DNA of 64,000 bases from JAHRVQ01 sp963976815 (lineage in GTDB: Bacteria; Pseudomonadota; Gammaproteobacteria; Pseudomonadales; Azotimanducaceae). Positions within the stretch are counted from its first letter, which is position 1, and the number at the start of each line of letters is the position of its first letter. Under the pieces are notes generated by a model. It saw nothing but the letters and a program-made list of their open reading frames with translations, had not been told where the DNA came from and did no database searches. Below are positions 17,966 to 27,322 of the stretch, in pieces. The DNA lies in NCBI GenBank assembly GCA_963976815.1, contig CAXBLU010000005.1:124001-188000 (forward strand). The letters are read 5' to 3'. The translations under genes and the position numbers were made by a program.

Positions 17966-19591
17966 TTGCCCAGTCAGTTCAATCAAGAACTTGTTACAAC
18001 CCTACTCCAACTATCGGAAGGATTAGCGTCCGATGACGTCTATGCCGAGAAAATGGAAAATCTGTGTGAGCGAACCCGGGTCTTAATGGATAGTGACCGT
18101 TGTAGTGTATTCCTACTTTCCGGGAGCGCCTGTTGGGGTGCATTTAACTCGGGTAACCCGCCTGAGATTGCGCGGGTGTTCAACCATCATAAAGTGCCTG
18201 TCACGGACCATTTGGTCCAGGAAGCATTCGAATTCAAGCGGCCCGTGGTGCTCAACGATGCGAGGCGAGATTTACGGATGCACCAGGCTACGGCAGAAAC
18301 CGCCAATATCAATGCAATGATCTTGACCCCGCTTCTCGATGACGATACACCCATTGGGTTTATCACCGCTGAATACAACCAGCGCCGGGGCACCTTCACG
18401 GAACTTGATGCGACATTGTTAACCGGCGTCGCCAGGTTGGCGGCTGCGATCGTAAAAACTGAGACGATGACGTCAGAGCGCGACCTATTGGGCAATCGTG
18501 TCACGGAGCTACAACGCTTTGAACCCCTTGGCCGGCTGGCCGGTGGGCTCGCCCACGACTTCAATAACGTACTGACCATAGTATTGGCATATTGCGATCT
18601 CATTGACGACGATACCTCGGAGCTCGCTAGAAAAAACCATATCGAATCTATTCGGAATACAACACTCAAGGCTGGCAATATATCCCGTCAGCTTTTGACC
18701 TTTGCTAAAGGCGGAACCAGCAATCCTGGACCGGTTAATCTCAATGATGACTTATCGAACCTCTCACCTCTGCTGACTGATCTGCTGCCAGATTCTGTAT
18801 TGCTCAGCATTGAGCTATCGCCGGAACCGGCCTGGATTTATGCAGATTCTGGTGAGATGACCCAACTCATTATGAATCTGGTGTTAAACGCAAGAGATGC
18901 GATTACCGGCTCTGGAAACATCACAATAAAACTCACGCTGAATGACCATCAGGTTAGTCTAAAAATTTCGGACTCAGGAGGCGGCATTGAGGATTCGGTT
19001 CTCAATCAAATATTTGATCCTTTCTTCTCGACCAAAGATGAAAGAGGTATTGGTCTCGGACTGGCGAACGTCAAGGCGATTGTGGACGGCAGCGGTGGCT
19101 CAATCTCCGTGGACAGTTCAAACACAGGCACGAGTTTCATCATTGTATTTCCTGAGCACGAACCTGGTATCAAAGCTGACAGGACTCAGCCGCCGAGTGA
19201 ACCAACAAAAGTAGTAAAGCAGTCCCTGACTTTGCTCCTGGTCGACGACCAGGTAGACCTACTTCAAGTTCATGCAAGTTGGCTAAAAAGAGAAGGTTAC
19301 AACGTGTTTAGTACTTCAGATTCCCTTGTCGCAAAAGCCTGGATAGAGGACTTTGGTAGTGAAATCGATCTGTTAATCACGGATATGTTAATGCCGAATT
19401 TGAGTGGTGCCGATCTCATCAACGCGGCAACCGAGAATGATATTACCCACGCACTTGTGATTTCTGGTTTTCAAGGATCAGAAATAGTCGACCTCTCTCG
19501 CCCTGACATCAAGCTTGCGCTTCTGCAAAAACCCTTCAGGCCGTCGCAGCTAGAGACCGCAATTGCGAGCATTATCACCTCTGTATCCTAG
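17966..19591 (+). CDS. Hybrid histidine kinase: GAF, HisKA, HATPase, receiver
   Basis: The 541-residue cytoplasmic protein has a GAF sensor domain (about residues 15-165), a dimerisation and phosphoacceptor domain with LAGGLAHDFNN and H197, an ATP-binding domain (NLVLNARDA, DSGGGI, GIGLGLANV) and a C-terminal receiver with phosphoacceptor D473 in LLITDMLMP and the conserved Lys in LLQKPF. It has no DNA-binding output, so it probably passes phosphate to a phosphotransfer protein encoded elsewhere or acts by protein contact. The start is TTG. A short inverted repeat (AGCGGT and ACCGCT) overlaps its stop codon. Confidence 0.92.
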   Translation: MPSQFNQELVTTLLQLSEGLASDDVYAEKMENLCERTRVLMDSDRCSVFLLSGSACWGAFNSGNPPEIARVFNHHKVPVTDHLVQEAFEFKRPVVLNDARRDLRMHQATAETANINAMILTPLLDDDTPIGFITAEYNQRRGTFTELDATLLTGVARLAAAIVKTETMTSERDLLGNRVTELQRFEPLGRLAGGLAHDFNNVLTIVLAYCDLIDDDTSELARKNHIESIRNTTLKAGNISRQLLTFAKGGTSNPGPVNLNDDLSNLSPLLTDLLPDSVLLSIELSPEPAWIYADSGEMTQLIMNLVLNARDAITGSGNITIKLTLNDHQVSLKISDSGGGIEDSVLNQIFDPFFSTKDERGIGLGLANVKAIVDGSGGSISVDSSNTGTSFIIVFPEHEPGIKADRTQPPSEPTKVVKQSLTLLLVDDQVDLLQVHASWLKREGYNVFSTSDSLVAKAWIEDFGSEIDLLITDMLMPNLSGADLINAATENDITHALVISGFQGSEIVDLSRPDIKLALLQKPFRPSQLETAIASIITSVS

Positions 19592-19813
19592 CGGTCATTC
19601 AACCGCTTAACGCAGTCATGGATCTGCTCAAGAGGGTCTTACTCAAGAGGGGCTTACTCAATCTCCAGAATTAACCCCCTTGGCAATTTTAATGACTGTG
19701 CCGCCTCGCCCCTCATCACAATGTCTAGTTCCAGTACAACATAGCAACGGTTGCACCAGGATCGCTGGCTGGATAGCCTATGGTGAGCCTAAAAATATTG
19801 CCAGCGCTAAGCA

Positions 19814-21358
19814 CTACGCGGACAGGAGGCCTTCAATTAAATCTTTACTTGCAAGTACACTCGCTGAACTCATTTGATTGAGCAGATTAATTTGAACCCT
19901 ATCGAGATCAATTACCTTCGGTGGATTTTCAAAGAAGGTTGCATAGTGGGGGAAATTTGCCAGCGCTCGTCCGGTTTTTAAATCAGCCTGGGTCCCGGAT
20001 GGCAATTGGTCTATCCAGGACAGGTATCTGTGATTGTAAACCCACAGGACCTCCACTCGATGACCCGCTGGAATTCTATGGTGGTCGTTTTGCACCGTCA
20101 CATAGGACCCTCTGCCCACAACAGGCTCCCTACCGGCCAAACATTCTTCCAACTGTTTATGCAGGATATCTAGCCTCGACTCTTCAAACACCTGGTTCAC
20201 ACCCGCGCGGAAGAGTGAGTTGATTCCGCCGTTCTTACGGATATCCGCTTTCTGGGTATTCACAAAAACGATGATCTTTTCCACGTTCCTGCTGAGCAAT
20301 GGCAGAATCCCCAGGTTCTCAAGGTTTCCACCATCACCGAACTCGTATTCTTTTGCTTTGACCTGACCAATATTTTTCAGCGGCCAGTGTTTAAATTCAG
20401 GCATTCCGATAAAGTCCAAACCAATCTGGTCGAGTTTTTCTGCGGGAGCTGCACCTGTTGTCCCTAGCATATCCGAGAGCGTAAATCGGTAGCGTTTTTT
20501 TGCTACCCGCACGGTGACAGTGGCGTCATCAGCTTCGTCCGGGGAGTCAGAATCAAGGGCAAAGGACTCAATATACCCGCCACCAATCGGCAGATTGTTA
20601 GATCCGCCACTCGCGTAAAGATTACGAATGCCGGAGTACCAGGGTGTCATTTCGAACAAGTAATCTTCATTTCCTGGCCGCAGCAAAGTACCACCGGCAA
20701 TCAGAAATGGGCGATCTCGACCTGCAACATAAAAGTCCTGGTCAGTCATATTTGGATTACGACTAACCGCGTCCATTACCTGATTGGTTGAGTGTGCAAA
20801 AAACCGACGCTTCGAATTCAGATCAAATGGCTCAAGGAAAACTTCACCGAGGGCACGGGAATACGATTCATCACCGGCACCTCGTAGGGCATGCTTGAGT
20901 AGATCATCCACCAGCCCCGAACGTGAAACCGTATATAGGTAGTTACGCTGATTGATTTGATCCAGAACATCATAAGCAAGAAATTCAGGGTCTATTTGCG
21001 AACCAAAAAAGTGACTCTCTTCATAGTGCTCAGCTAAGAAGGTATAAGGTACCGCCGCCCAGGCGCCACCGGAAACACAGGAGATATACCCTACCCGCTC
21101 CAACACACCAAGTTCTTTGAGTGCCCGAAGCTGGCCATGGGTACAGGTTGCAGAACGGGTACCACCACCAGAAAAACAAATACCTATTTTACGCTTAGCA
21201 TCCCCAACATAGTCACCGTGATGCGGATCAAGTTCAGGGAATCTGCTGTCTGCTTCGGCTTCTATTGCGACGTCTGATTCAGCCTCTAAATCAGCCTGGT
21301 CCTCCGTTTGCCAATACCTGGCATTGAGGTACTTAAGACGATATTTCTCCTTACTCAT
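19814..21358 (-). CDS. Patatin/cPLA2-like phospholipase
   Basis: The protein of about 514 residues is a Ser-Asp dyad lipid acyl hydrolase. GICFSGGGTRSA near residue 60 provides the oxyanion hole, SCVSGGAW near residue 96 the nucleophilic Ser, and EFGDGGNLENLG the catalytic Asp. SGGAW and DGGNLENLG recall eukaryotic cytosolic phospholipase A2 more than the GxSxG of bacterial patatins. There is no signal peptide. ATG at 21358 has a well-placed GGAG; another ATG lies two codons upstream. The N-terminal 50 residues are very acidic. Confidence 0.85.
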   Translation of the reverse strand: MSKEKYRLKYLNARYWQTEDQADLEAESDVAIEAEADSRFPELDPHHGDYVGDAKRKIGICFSGGGTRSATCTHGQLRALKELGVLERVGYISCVSGGAWAAVPYTFLAEHYEESHFFGSQIDPEFLAYDVLDQINQRNYLYTVSRSGLVDDLLKHALRGAGDESYSRALGEVFLEPFDLNSKRRFFAHSTNQVMDAVSRNPNMTDQDFYVAGRDRPFLIAGGTLLRPGNEDYLFEMTPWYSGIRNLYASGGSNNLPIGGGYIESFALDSDSPDEADDATVTVRVAKKRYRFTLSDMLGTTGAAPAEKLDQIGLDFIGMPEFKHWPLKNIGQVKAKEYEFGDGGNLENLGILPLLSRNVEKIIVFVNTQKADIRKNGGINSLFRAGVNQVFEESRLDILHKQLEECLAGREPVVGRGSYVTVQNDHHRIPAGHRVEVLWVYNHRYLSWIDQLPSGTQADLKTGRALANFPHYATFFENPPKVIDLDRVQINLLNQMSSASVLASKDLIEGLLSA

Positions 21359-21436
21359 ACCCATCTCCCTCTACGCGGTGAATATATTACTCGTGCGTTG
21401 GCGACAGAATTTGTCTCACTTAAATTTATTCAGAAA

Positions 21437-22300
21437 TCAAAACTTCCGAATCTCCGACGGCTCTCCGGTTGAGCCTTTGGTGACACCGCTAACATTAGAG
21501 TTTCTCGCTGATGTTTTTGGAAACTTCTTTGATAGCTCTGGCCCTGCGGCGGTCAGCCCTCCATCCACAACTATATGTTCACCGGTCACAAATTCCGAAT
21601 CATCACTGGCAAGAAACAACGCAACTCCGGCGATATGTTTGCCTTGCCCGTAGTCTGGCCAGGGCTGAGCACTCGCAAATTTGTTAGCTGTTTGTTCCGC
21701 ATCCCCGCCATCGGCCAGGGGGGTTACAATAAACCCAGGGCAAATCGTGTTGACCCGAATCCTATCGACACCTAATTCTACCGCTGCAGATTTGCTCAGG
21801 CTGATCACGGCCGCCTTGGCAGCCGAGTATACGAGCGGTCCACCGTCCCCACTCAACCCCGCTATAGATGCGGTATTGATGATACTGCCGTGAATTCCGT
21901 GGGCTTTCATATAAATGGCGGCATGTTTAATGCCTAAAAAAACGCCTTTTGCCAGGACATCAAACGTGTAATCCCAGTCACTGACAGTCGTTTGTGTTAA
22001 CGGTCCTATTGCACCGCCGACCCCTGCATTATTAAAAACTATATCAATTCGACCAAACACCTTATGGGTGTGTTGGATCATTCGCTCAATATCAATTTCT
22101 TTTGCAACATCGGTTTTAACAAAGCTCGCACTTTGTCCGTAACCAGAAGCTTCAGCTTCTGCGATGGCTTGCGCACCAGTCGTCTCGTTGTAGTCAGCAA
22201 TAACTACCTGTGCACCTTCACTTAGAAAGCGGTGAACCGTTGCCAGGCCCATCCCACTTGCACCACCGGTAATGATTGCAACCTTATTTGCTAACCTCAT
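21437..22300 (-). CDS. Short-chain dehydrogenase/reductase
   Basis: The 287-residue classical SDR has the cofactor motif TGGASGMG near residue 10, ADYN after strand 2 (favouring NAD over NADP), NNAG, an active-site Ser in NTASIAG and catalytic YSAAK. It probably oxidises or reduces a hydroxyl or keto group in the cytoplasm. The C-terminal 35 residues after DGGLTAAGPEL are a polar tail longer than in most SDRs. It lies upstream of the lipase gene on the same strand, 78 bases away, and could be cotranscribed with it. Confidence 0.92.
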   Translation of the reverse strand: MRLANKVAIITGGASGMGLATVHRFLSEGAQVVIADYNETTGAQAIAEAEASGYGQSASFVKTDVAKEIDIERMIQHTHKVFGRIDIVFNNAGVGGAIGPLTQTTVSDWDYTFDVLAKGVFLGIKHAAIYMKAHGIHGSIINTASIAGLSGDGGPLVYSAAKAAVISLSKSAAVELGVDRIRVNTICPGFIVTPLADGGDAEQTANKFASAQPWPDYGQGKHIAGVALFLASDDSEFVTGEHIVVDGGLTAAGPELSKKFPKTSARNSNVSGVTKGSTGEPSEIRKF

Positions 22301-22514
22301 CTAGCAGACCTCTACGCGTACATAGTTAGATTTGGATCCTCACCAAGACTACTGTACCACCCGATCCAACTCAATCGAACCGCTGCCAGTCTATCCAGCA
22401 GCAGTGACCGGCGATATGACCCTAATTGCCCACCAGGAACAATAGCCAAAAATTTGAGATGTAAAATCACTCAACAATTGGCAGACTACCTCTCCTGCTC
22501 AAACACACTACGGT

Positions 22515-24179
22515 ATGCAAGGATCAGACTTACATCCAATTGACACTTGGAAACGAAGGCTCCTTCAGAATCTCGTCTGGGCGATTATGTTTCTTGCAGC
22601 GCCAATCAGCATCTATGCACTGATCTACTATGACGATATTGTGTGGCGCATCGTTAGCCTTCTTACGCTATTTATTACGATAGGCGTCGTAACCGCTCGA
22701 AGCCTCCCCTATTGGCTCAAAGCTGGAATAATTGTGGCGCTGCCTCTACTAAATGGTTGCCTGGTATTCCTCGATTCCGGTAGCACCGCCGGAGCACGAC
22801 TCTATCTTGCACTTGGTGTGCTCCTAGCAACCTTACTGTTAGGTTTTAGAATTGGGCTACTGATGTTTTTGCTCAGCATTTCTGCAATGGTCCTGCTTAT
22901 CCTGGTTCACGAGAATGGCAGCTGGGTATTTCGGAGCCCCCAGGACTACAATGATGGTAGCGGCTGGCCGTGGTTTTTTTTCGTCGCTACCTATGCACTC
23001 TGCGTGGGTGTCATCCTCCTGTCGGCGGGATATCTGGTCGACCGCCTTAGATCCTACTCAGAAGAACTGCAGGCTGAGTCCAAAGCGCTTCAACGGGCGC
23101 ATGCTACGGAAAAACTCGCTCGTCAGCGTTATCAAATCCTTGCTGACAACATAATAGACGTTGTCTGGTGGCTATCCGAATCCTGGCAAATACAATTTGT
23201 AAGTCCATCCGTGATAGGACAACTCGGCTATAGCTCCCTAGAAGTTCAGGATAAGGATTTTGAAGCGTTTTGTGCAACCAGCGAAATTGACAGCTTTCAA
23301 ACAGCCTTAGCTGAATTAACCGATCCCCGTCAGAACAAAATCCACATCCAGTTCGAATTGACTATGATCGATAAGGTTGGGAAAGAAGTGCCCGTTGAGA
23401 TCCTTGCATCCGTCATTCAATTAGAGGATGAACAAAATACTGTGGTTCTGGTCAGTCGGGATATCACTGAACGAAAAGCGCTGCAAACAAGTTTGTTACA
23501 GTCGAAGAAAATGGAGTCCCTCGGCCAGTTAGCCAGTGGCGTTGCACACGACTTTAATAATCAGCTGGCGATTATTCAGGGTCACGTAGACATACTCGAC
23601 AGCACGGCATTAAGCGAGGTTCAACAAAAAAGTGTTGAGCAACTCATTCAAACCGTGAGTCTCGCGGCGGACAATACCCGTCAGATACTTTCCTTCGGTC
23701 GAAAGCAGGCACTTGCACTGGAAGAAACAAATTTAGGAGACTTTCTCCAAAATATGCAGCCGCGCCTACTGCAGCTATTACGCACCCAGAGCCTGCAACT
23801 CGATATTTCTGAAATACCCATGGCCGTCATCATTGATCCTCCACAGATAGAGCGCTGTGTGACAAACCTGGTCGTCAACGCCAGAGACGCTATGTCCAGT
23901 GGCGGTAGGATAATAATCACAGTCATACCACACGCTAAAGATACAACTAAATTTGCACAAATCAGCGTAAGCGATACCGGAACTGGTATCGACTCAGCTA
24001 TAAGGGAGCGAATATTCGACCCCTATTTTTCAACCAAAGCAACCACTGACGGCACTGGGCTTGGCCTCTCAGTGGTGAACGGGATTGTCCAACAACATGG
24101 GGGGTCAATTGACTTAAAGAGTGTCCAGGGAGAAGGCTCCACATTTACGATCCAGCTACCACTCGTGGAGCCCGCTTAG
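22515..24179 (+). CDS. Membrane PAS-domain sensor histidine kinase
   Basis: The 554-residue protein has about six N-terminal membrane helices (residues 15-185), a short coiled coil, a PAS domain (about 205-320, with DITERK at its end), a phosphoacceptor domain with LASGVAHDFNN and H345, and an ATPase domain (NLVVNARDA, DTGTGI, GTGLGLSVV). It lacks a receiver, and no response regulator is adjacent, so it is an orphan sensor. The phosphoacceptor motif is of the same subtype as in the hybrid kinase at 17966, which suggests a shared downstream partner; this is inference. Confidence 0.92.
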   Translation: MQGSDLHPIDTWKRRLLQNLVWAIMFLAAPISIYALIYYDDIVWRIVSLLTLFITIGVVTARSLPYWLKAGIIVALPLLNGCLVFLDSGSTAGARLYLALGVLLATLLLGFRIGLLMFLLSISAMVLLILVHENGSWVFRSPQDYNDGSGWPWFFFVATYALCVGVILLSAGYLVDRLRSYSEELQAESKALQRAHATEKLARQRYQILADNIIDVVWWLSESWQIQFVSPSVIGQLGYSSLEVQDKDFEAFCATSEIDSFQTALAELTDPRQNKIHIQFELTMIDKVGKEVPVEILASVIQLEDEQNTVVLVSRDITERKALQTSLLQSKKMESLGQLASGVAHDFNNQLAIIQGHVDILDSTALSEVQQKSVEQLIQTVSLAADNTRQILSFGRKQALALEETNLGDFLQNMQPRLLQLLRTQSLQLDISEIPMAVIIDPPQIERCVTNLVVNARDAMSSGGRIIITVIPHAKDTTKFAQISVSDTGTGIDSAIRERIFDPYFSTKATTDGTGLGLSVVNGIVQQHGGSIDLKSVQGEGSTFTIQLPLVEPA

Positions 24180-24249
24180 TCGAATTAAACCACTACCGGC
24201 TGGGAGACTGGAGCCTGGTTTTTGGTCAAAGTAGAAGTGAGCCATAGCA

Positions 24250-24594
24250 TCAGATGTATTGCAGCCACTTTACCGCCTCGGCTTTGCTACGAAACACCAT
24301 GACTTTCAATCCTGTGTTTTCTCGATAGGCCTGGAAGATTTTAGACAGACCATATTCGTGATTATCTATTGCGACGATGGCCGTAACAGCAGTTTCAGGT
24401 AGAGTCCGAGTGGATAGCGTTGCCAGCAGTGTATTGAGGCCCGTAATATCCATCCTGAGACCCTCACTCAGATCCAGCAAAATTCGTTCGTGATCTGAAC
24501 GGATAAGATTAACCGACATCAGCATATCGACGTCCGGCGGGACATCGAACTTGATTTCGGTATAACCATCCTTAACGGTGAGTTTATATTCCAT
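24250..24594 (-). CDS. STAS-like small protein
   Basis: The 114-residue cytoplasmic protein reads MEYKLTVKDGYTEIKF, then RILLDLSEGLRMDITG, TAVTAIVAIDNHEYGLSKIF and a closing KVMVFRSKAEAVKWL. The alternating strands and helices and the D(L/I)S segment after a strand fit a STAS/SpoIIAA-like fold. It is convergent with the PAS histidine kinase. A role in signalling is possible given that neighbour but is not shown. Confidence 0.62.
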   Translation of the reverse strand: MEYKLTVKDGYTEIKFDVPPDVDMLMSVNLIRSDHERILLDLSEGLRMDITGLNTLLATLSTRTLPETAVTAIVAIDNHEYGLSKIFQAYRENTGLKVMVFRSKAEAVKWLQYI

Positions 24595-24778
24595 TGATCA
24601 ATTATAGACCACCGATTCATGCTGGAACCTGTGAATATAAAACGATTCGCCTGCCTAATCCCACTTTCAGACTTATCGGTGCTTGACAGCCAATAGCTTA
24701 AGTTAAGGTCGGCTTTCCAGCTTTACTCTAGCCAAAAGCTCTGAGATAAAGCCCGTATACATTATTAGAGTACATACC

Positions 24779-25684
24779 ATGCAAGCCACGCTATCCCGGT
24801 TACTCCTCACAACCTGCCTGGTTGTTTTGCAAATGTCCCCCGCCTTTGCGGAACGGCAGTGTTTACCTGAAGGAGCGTCACTTCCCGAAGCTTGGCGCAC
24901 CAACTATGCGCCCCACAAAGTAATTGGTAATTTGTATTCCGTCGGCGGGGTAGATTTGGCTGCATACCTGATCACGACCCCGGAAGGTCATATCCTGATC
25001 AACACCGGTCTAGAGGATTCCACAGCTGACATCACAAGCAATATAAACGCACTCGGCTTTGATATTGAAAATGTTAAAGTCCTCCTCGTGATGCAGGCAC
25101 ATTTCGATCACGCTGCAGCACTAGCGGAAATCAAGACAATCTCAGGCGCGCAAATGTGGGCAACTAAAGCTGATGCCCCGATATTGGAGGGGGGTGGCGC
25201 GAATGACCCTCATTTTGGCGAATGTACCGACTTCCGATTTCGAGCAGTTAAAGTTGATCGACTGTTAGAGCATGGCGACCTGATTGAACTCGGTGGCATG
25301 ACCCTACAAACCCACCACCACCCCGGCCATACCCAGGGGAGTTCTAGCTACTCGTTCCTGCATCGCGAAGGTGACCAGGACTACAATGTTGTGATCGCGA
25401 ATATGGGCAGCATTAACGACGGAAAAAAACTCCTAGTCGATCCAACTTACCCCGGTATTGCTGAGGATTTTGCGACAACCTACCAACGTCAGTTGAATAT
25501 GCCAGTGGACATTTGGGTCGCCGCCCACGCTAGCCAATATAAACGGCGCACCAAGTATCAACCTGGGCAAGCCTACGACCCAGAAACTTTTGTAGATCCC
25601 GAGGGATTTAAGGCCGAAGTCAAACGTCTCAGTGCGATCTATGAAGACCAGTTAGCCGCAGAAAGGAAAAACGCAGCTGACTAA
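24779..25684 (+). CDS. Subclass B3 metallo-beta-lactamase, Gln (GOB-like) type
   Basis: The 301-residue protein has a signal peptide (cleavage after PAFA, residue about 24) and so acts in the periplasm. The zinc motif reads Q106-A-H108-F-D110-H111: the first ligand is Gln, not His, as in GOB enzymes. H184 in HHPGHTQGS and a His in AAHASQY complete the zinc sites. The surrounding text (NTGLEDS, NVKVLLVMQAH, VKVDRLLEHGD, IANMGS) follows B3 lactamases closely. It may hydrolyse beta-lactams or a related lactone or lactam. The ribosome-binding site is weak. It is convergent with the SnoaL-like gene, overlapping by 4 bases. Confidence 0.9.
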   Translation: MQATLSRLLLTTCLVVLQMSPAFAERQCLPEGASLPEAWRTNYAPHKVIGNLYSVGGVDLAAYLITTPEGHILINTGLEDSTADITSNINALGFDIENVKVLLVMQAHFDHAAALAEIKTISGAQMWATKADAPILEGGGANDPHFGECTDFRFRAVKVDRLLEHGDLIELGGMTLQTHHHPGHTQGSSSYSFLHREGDQDYNVVIANMGSINDGKKLLVDPTYPGIAEDFATTYQRQLNMPVDIWVAAHASQYKRRTKYQPGQAYDPETFVDPEGFKAEVKRLSAIYEDQLAAERKNAAD

Positions 25685-26145
25685 ACCTTGCCGTTGTGCC
25701 AGCCCGATTCATACCGGGCACTCATCACCGGAGGCATAACCTTCAGATGTTTAATCCTCCAGGTACCCAACTGTTTTTCATACACTTCGTGATATCGGGC
25801 CGCTTGCCAGCGCCGTACATCACCCTTGTAATAGGTAAATGTACCAAAGAAATACCAACGGCCGGTCGCTGCGTCCCCTGCTATTTCTATGATTGGGTTC
25901 TGCACCATGTGTTGAGAAAAGCTGATGGCCGTTTGAAAGGATTTAAATAGCTGTGCGATCTCCAGATGACCAACAGCTCTGCCGATGCCCTCACCCTCCC
26001 ATATTCCATCTTCAGTGAATATCGTCGTGATCAATTCCTGATTATGGTTGTCGTCACAAATCTCACAGTAGCGAGACTTCAATTGTTTAATTGCTTCCAG
26101 GTCTTCCAATCGGGTGATACGTTGTTCTAGCGTTTCATCGGTCAT
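25681..26145 (-). CDS. SnoaL/NTF2-like protein
   Basis: The 154-residue protein has the cone-shaped NTF2-like pattern: an N-terminal helix EDLEAIKQLKSRYCEICD, then FTEDGIWEGE and a series of strands ending KHLKVMPPV. Such proteins include ketosteroid isomerase and SnoaL-type cyclases and are common in catabolic clusters of steroid and aromatic degraders. No catalytic residue set can be assigned by eye. A strong AGGAG precedes the ATG. Confidence 0.85.
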   Translation of the reverse strand: MTDETLEQRITRLEDLEAIKQLKSRYCEICDDNHNQELITTIFTEDGIWEGEGIGRAVGHLEIAQLFKSFQTAISFSQHMVQNPIIEIAGDAATGRWYFFGTFTYYKGDVRRWQAARYHEVYEKQLGTWRIKHLKVMPPVMSARYESGWHNGKV

Positions 26146-26258
26146 GAGAACTCCTTTAAAAACAACCCAGGGCTGGGTCTTTAGCTATGTGCTTCCATAC
26201 TGGCACTTTACTCTCTCCCCAGTTAGTCTGCTTCTTTTTACACCATATGGAGCAAATG

Positions 26259-27236
26259 ATGAAAGCAGCGGTTTACTACGAAGGAGGATCACCGGACGTC
26301 CTAAAATATGAGGAAGTGGCAGATCCTGTGGTAGGTGCAAGGGATGTACTCGTCAAAGTTCATGCGGTCAGTATCGAAGGTGGCGATACACTTTCCCGTG
26401 GCTTTGGTCCTGCGGGCCCAACCCCTTACTGTGGTGGTTATCTAGCTGCCGGTGAAATTATTGAGATCGGTAGCGACGTCACGGATCGACATGTCGGACA
26501 ACGGGTTACAACCGCTGGCAATGGCGGCTCCCACGCTTCCCTTCGGGCGGTAAACTCTCGATCTGCCTGGCCAATACCCGACGAGATGTCCTATGAAATT
26601 GGCGCCTGCATACCCATCCCATTTGGTACCGCTGATGATTCCCTATTTGAATTTGGCAAGCTGGTTGCGGGAGAAACTGTATTGATCCACGCCGGCGCTA
26701 GCGGCACAGGATTATCGGGCATCCAGCTCGCAAAACGTGCCGGCGCTCGGGTTCTAGCAACGGCCTCTTCGAATGAGCGCCTGGAACGTCTCAAAGAGTA
26801 TGGTTTAGACGAAGGCATTAATTATGTCGAAACTGACTTTGAAGAGGCAGCAAAAGCACTAACGGGCGGCAAAGGTCCAGACCTGATTGTAGATTCAGTC
26901 GGCGGTCAGAATCTGGAAAAGAGTTTACGTTGCGCAGCATATCGCGGCCGTATTGTTGCCATGGGCGGCGCCGGACGAGACGCATACCAACCGGATTTTT
27001 CCGTTATGTCAGGTCAGAACAAAACCTATGTGAGTTACTTCCAGGGTGCTGAGCTTGCCTATAACGGCGCCCGGGCTCGAGCTAACGTGCAAAGACTGAT
27101 CGGTGATGTCGGCAAAGGTGAACTCAGGGTGGTGATCGACAAGCAGTTCAAACTATCCGAGGCCGCAGCCGCCCACGCCTACATAGAGTCCCGCCAGGCC
27201 TTCGGCAGAGTATTGCTAATTCCTGACAATATCTAG
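26259..27236 (+). CDS. Zinc-independent quinone oxidoreductase (MDR superfamily)
   Basis: The 325-residue protein starts MKAAVYYEGGSPDVLKYEEV, the usual opening of NADPH:quinone reductases in the medium-chain dehydrogenase superfamily. The nucleotide-binding motif is HAGASGTGLSGIQLA, and the catalytic-zinc cysteines are absent. It would reduce quinones or enones with NADPH. Start choice: ATG 26259 gives the conserved N-terminus, ATG 26256 is equally placed behind GGAG (26249-26252), and the longer frame upstream is not conserved in style. Confidence 0.88.
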   Translation: MKAAVYYEGGSPDVLKYEEVADPVVGARDVLVKVHAVSIEGGDTLSRGFGPAGPTPYCGGYLAAGEIIEIGSDVTDRHVGQRVTTAGNGGSHASLRAVNSRSAWPIPDEMSYEIGACIPIPFGTADDSLFEFGKLVAGETVLIHAGASGTGLSGIQLAKRAGARVLATASSNERLERLKEYGLDEGINYVETDFEEAAKALTGGKGPDLIVDSVGGQNLEKSLRCAAYRGRIVAMGGAGRDAYQPDFSVMSGQNKTYVSYFQGAELAYNGARARANVQRLIGDVGKGELRVVIDKQFKLSEAAAAHAYIESRQAFGRVLLIPDNI

Positions 27237-27322
27237 ATAAAAACTCTCTGAGCAGCCTCTACTGACACCATGCTGTCAGCAGTAGGCTGCTAAGGTACTA
27301 CCAACCTTAACGAGACCCTCCC

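Noticed and set aside
24684..24707. TTGACA at 24684 as -35 box of the B3 enzyme gene
   Set aside because: No acceptable -10 box lies 15 to 19 bases downstream.
24703..24903. 66-codon minus frame over the start of the B3 enzyme gene
   Set aside because: It overlaps the signal peptide coding region of a well-supported gene and shows no protein-like pattern.
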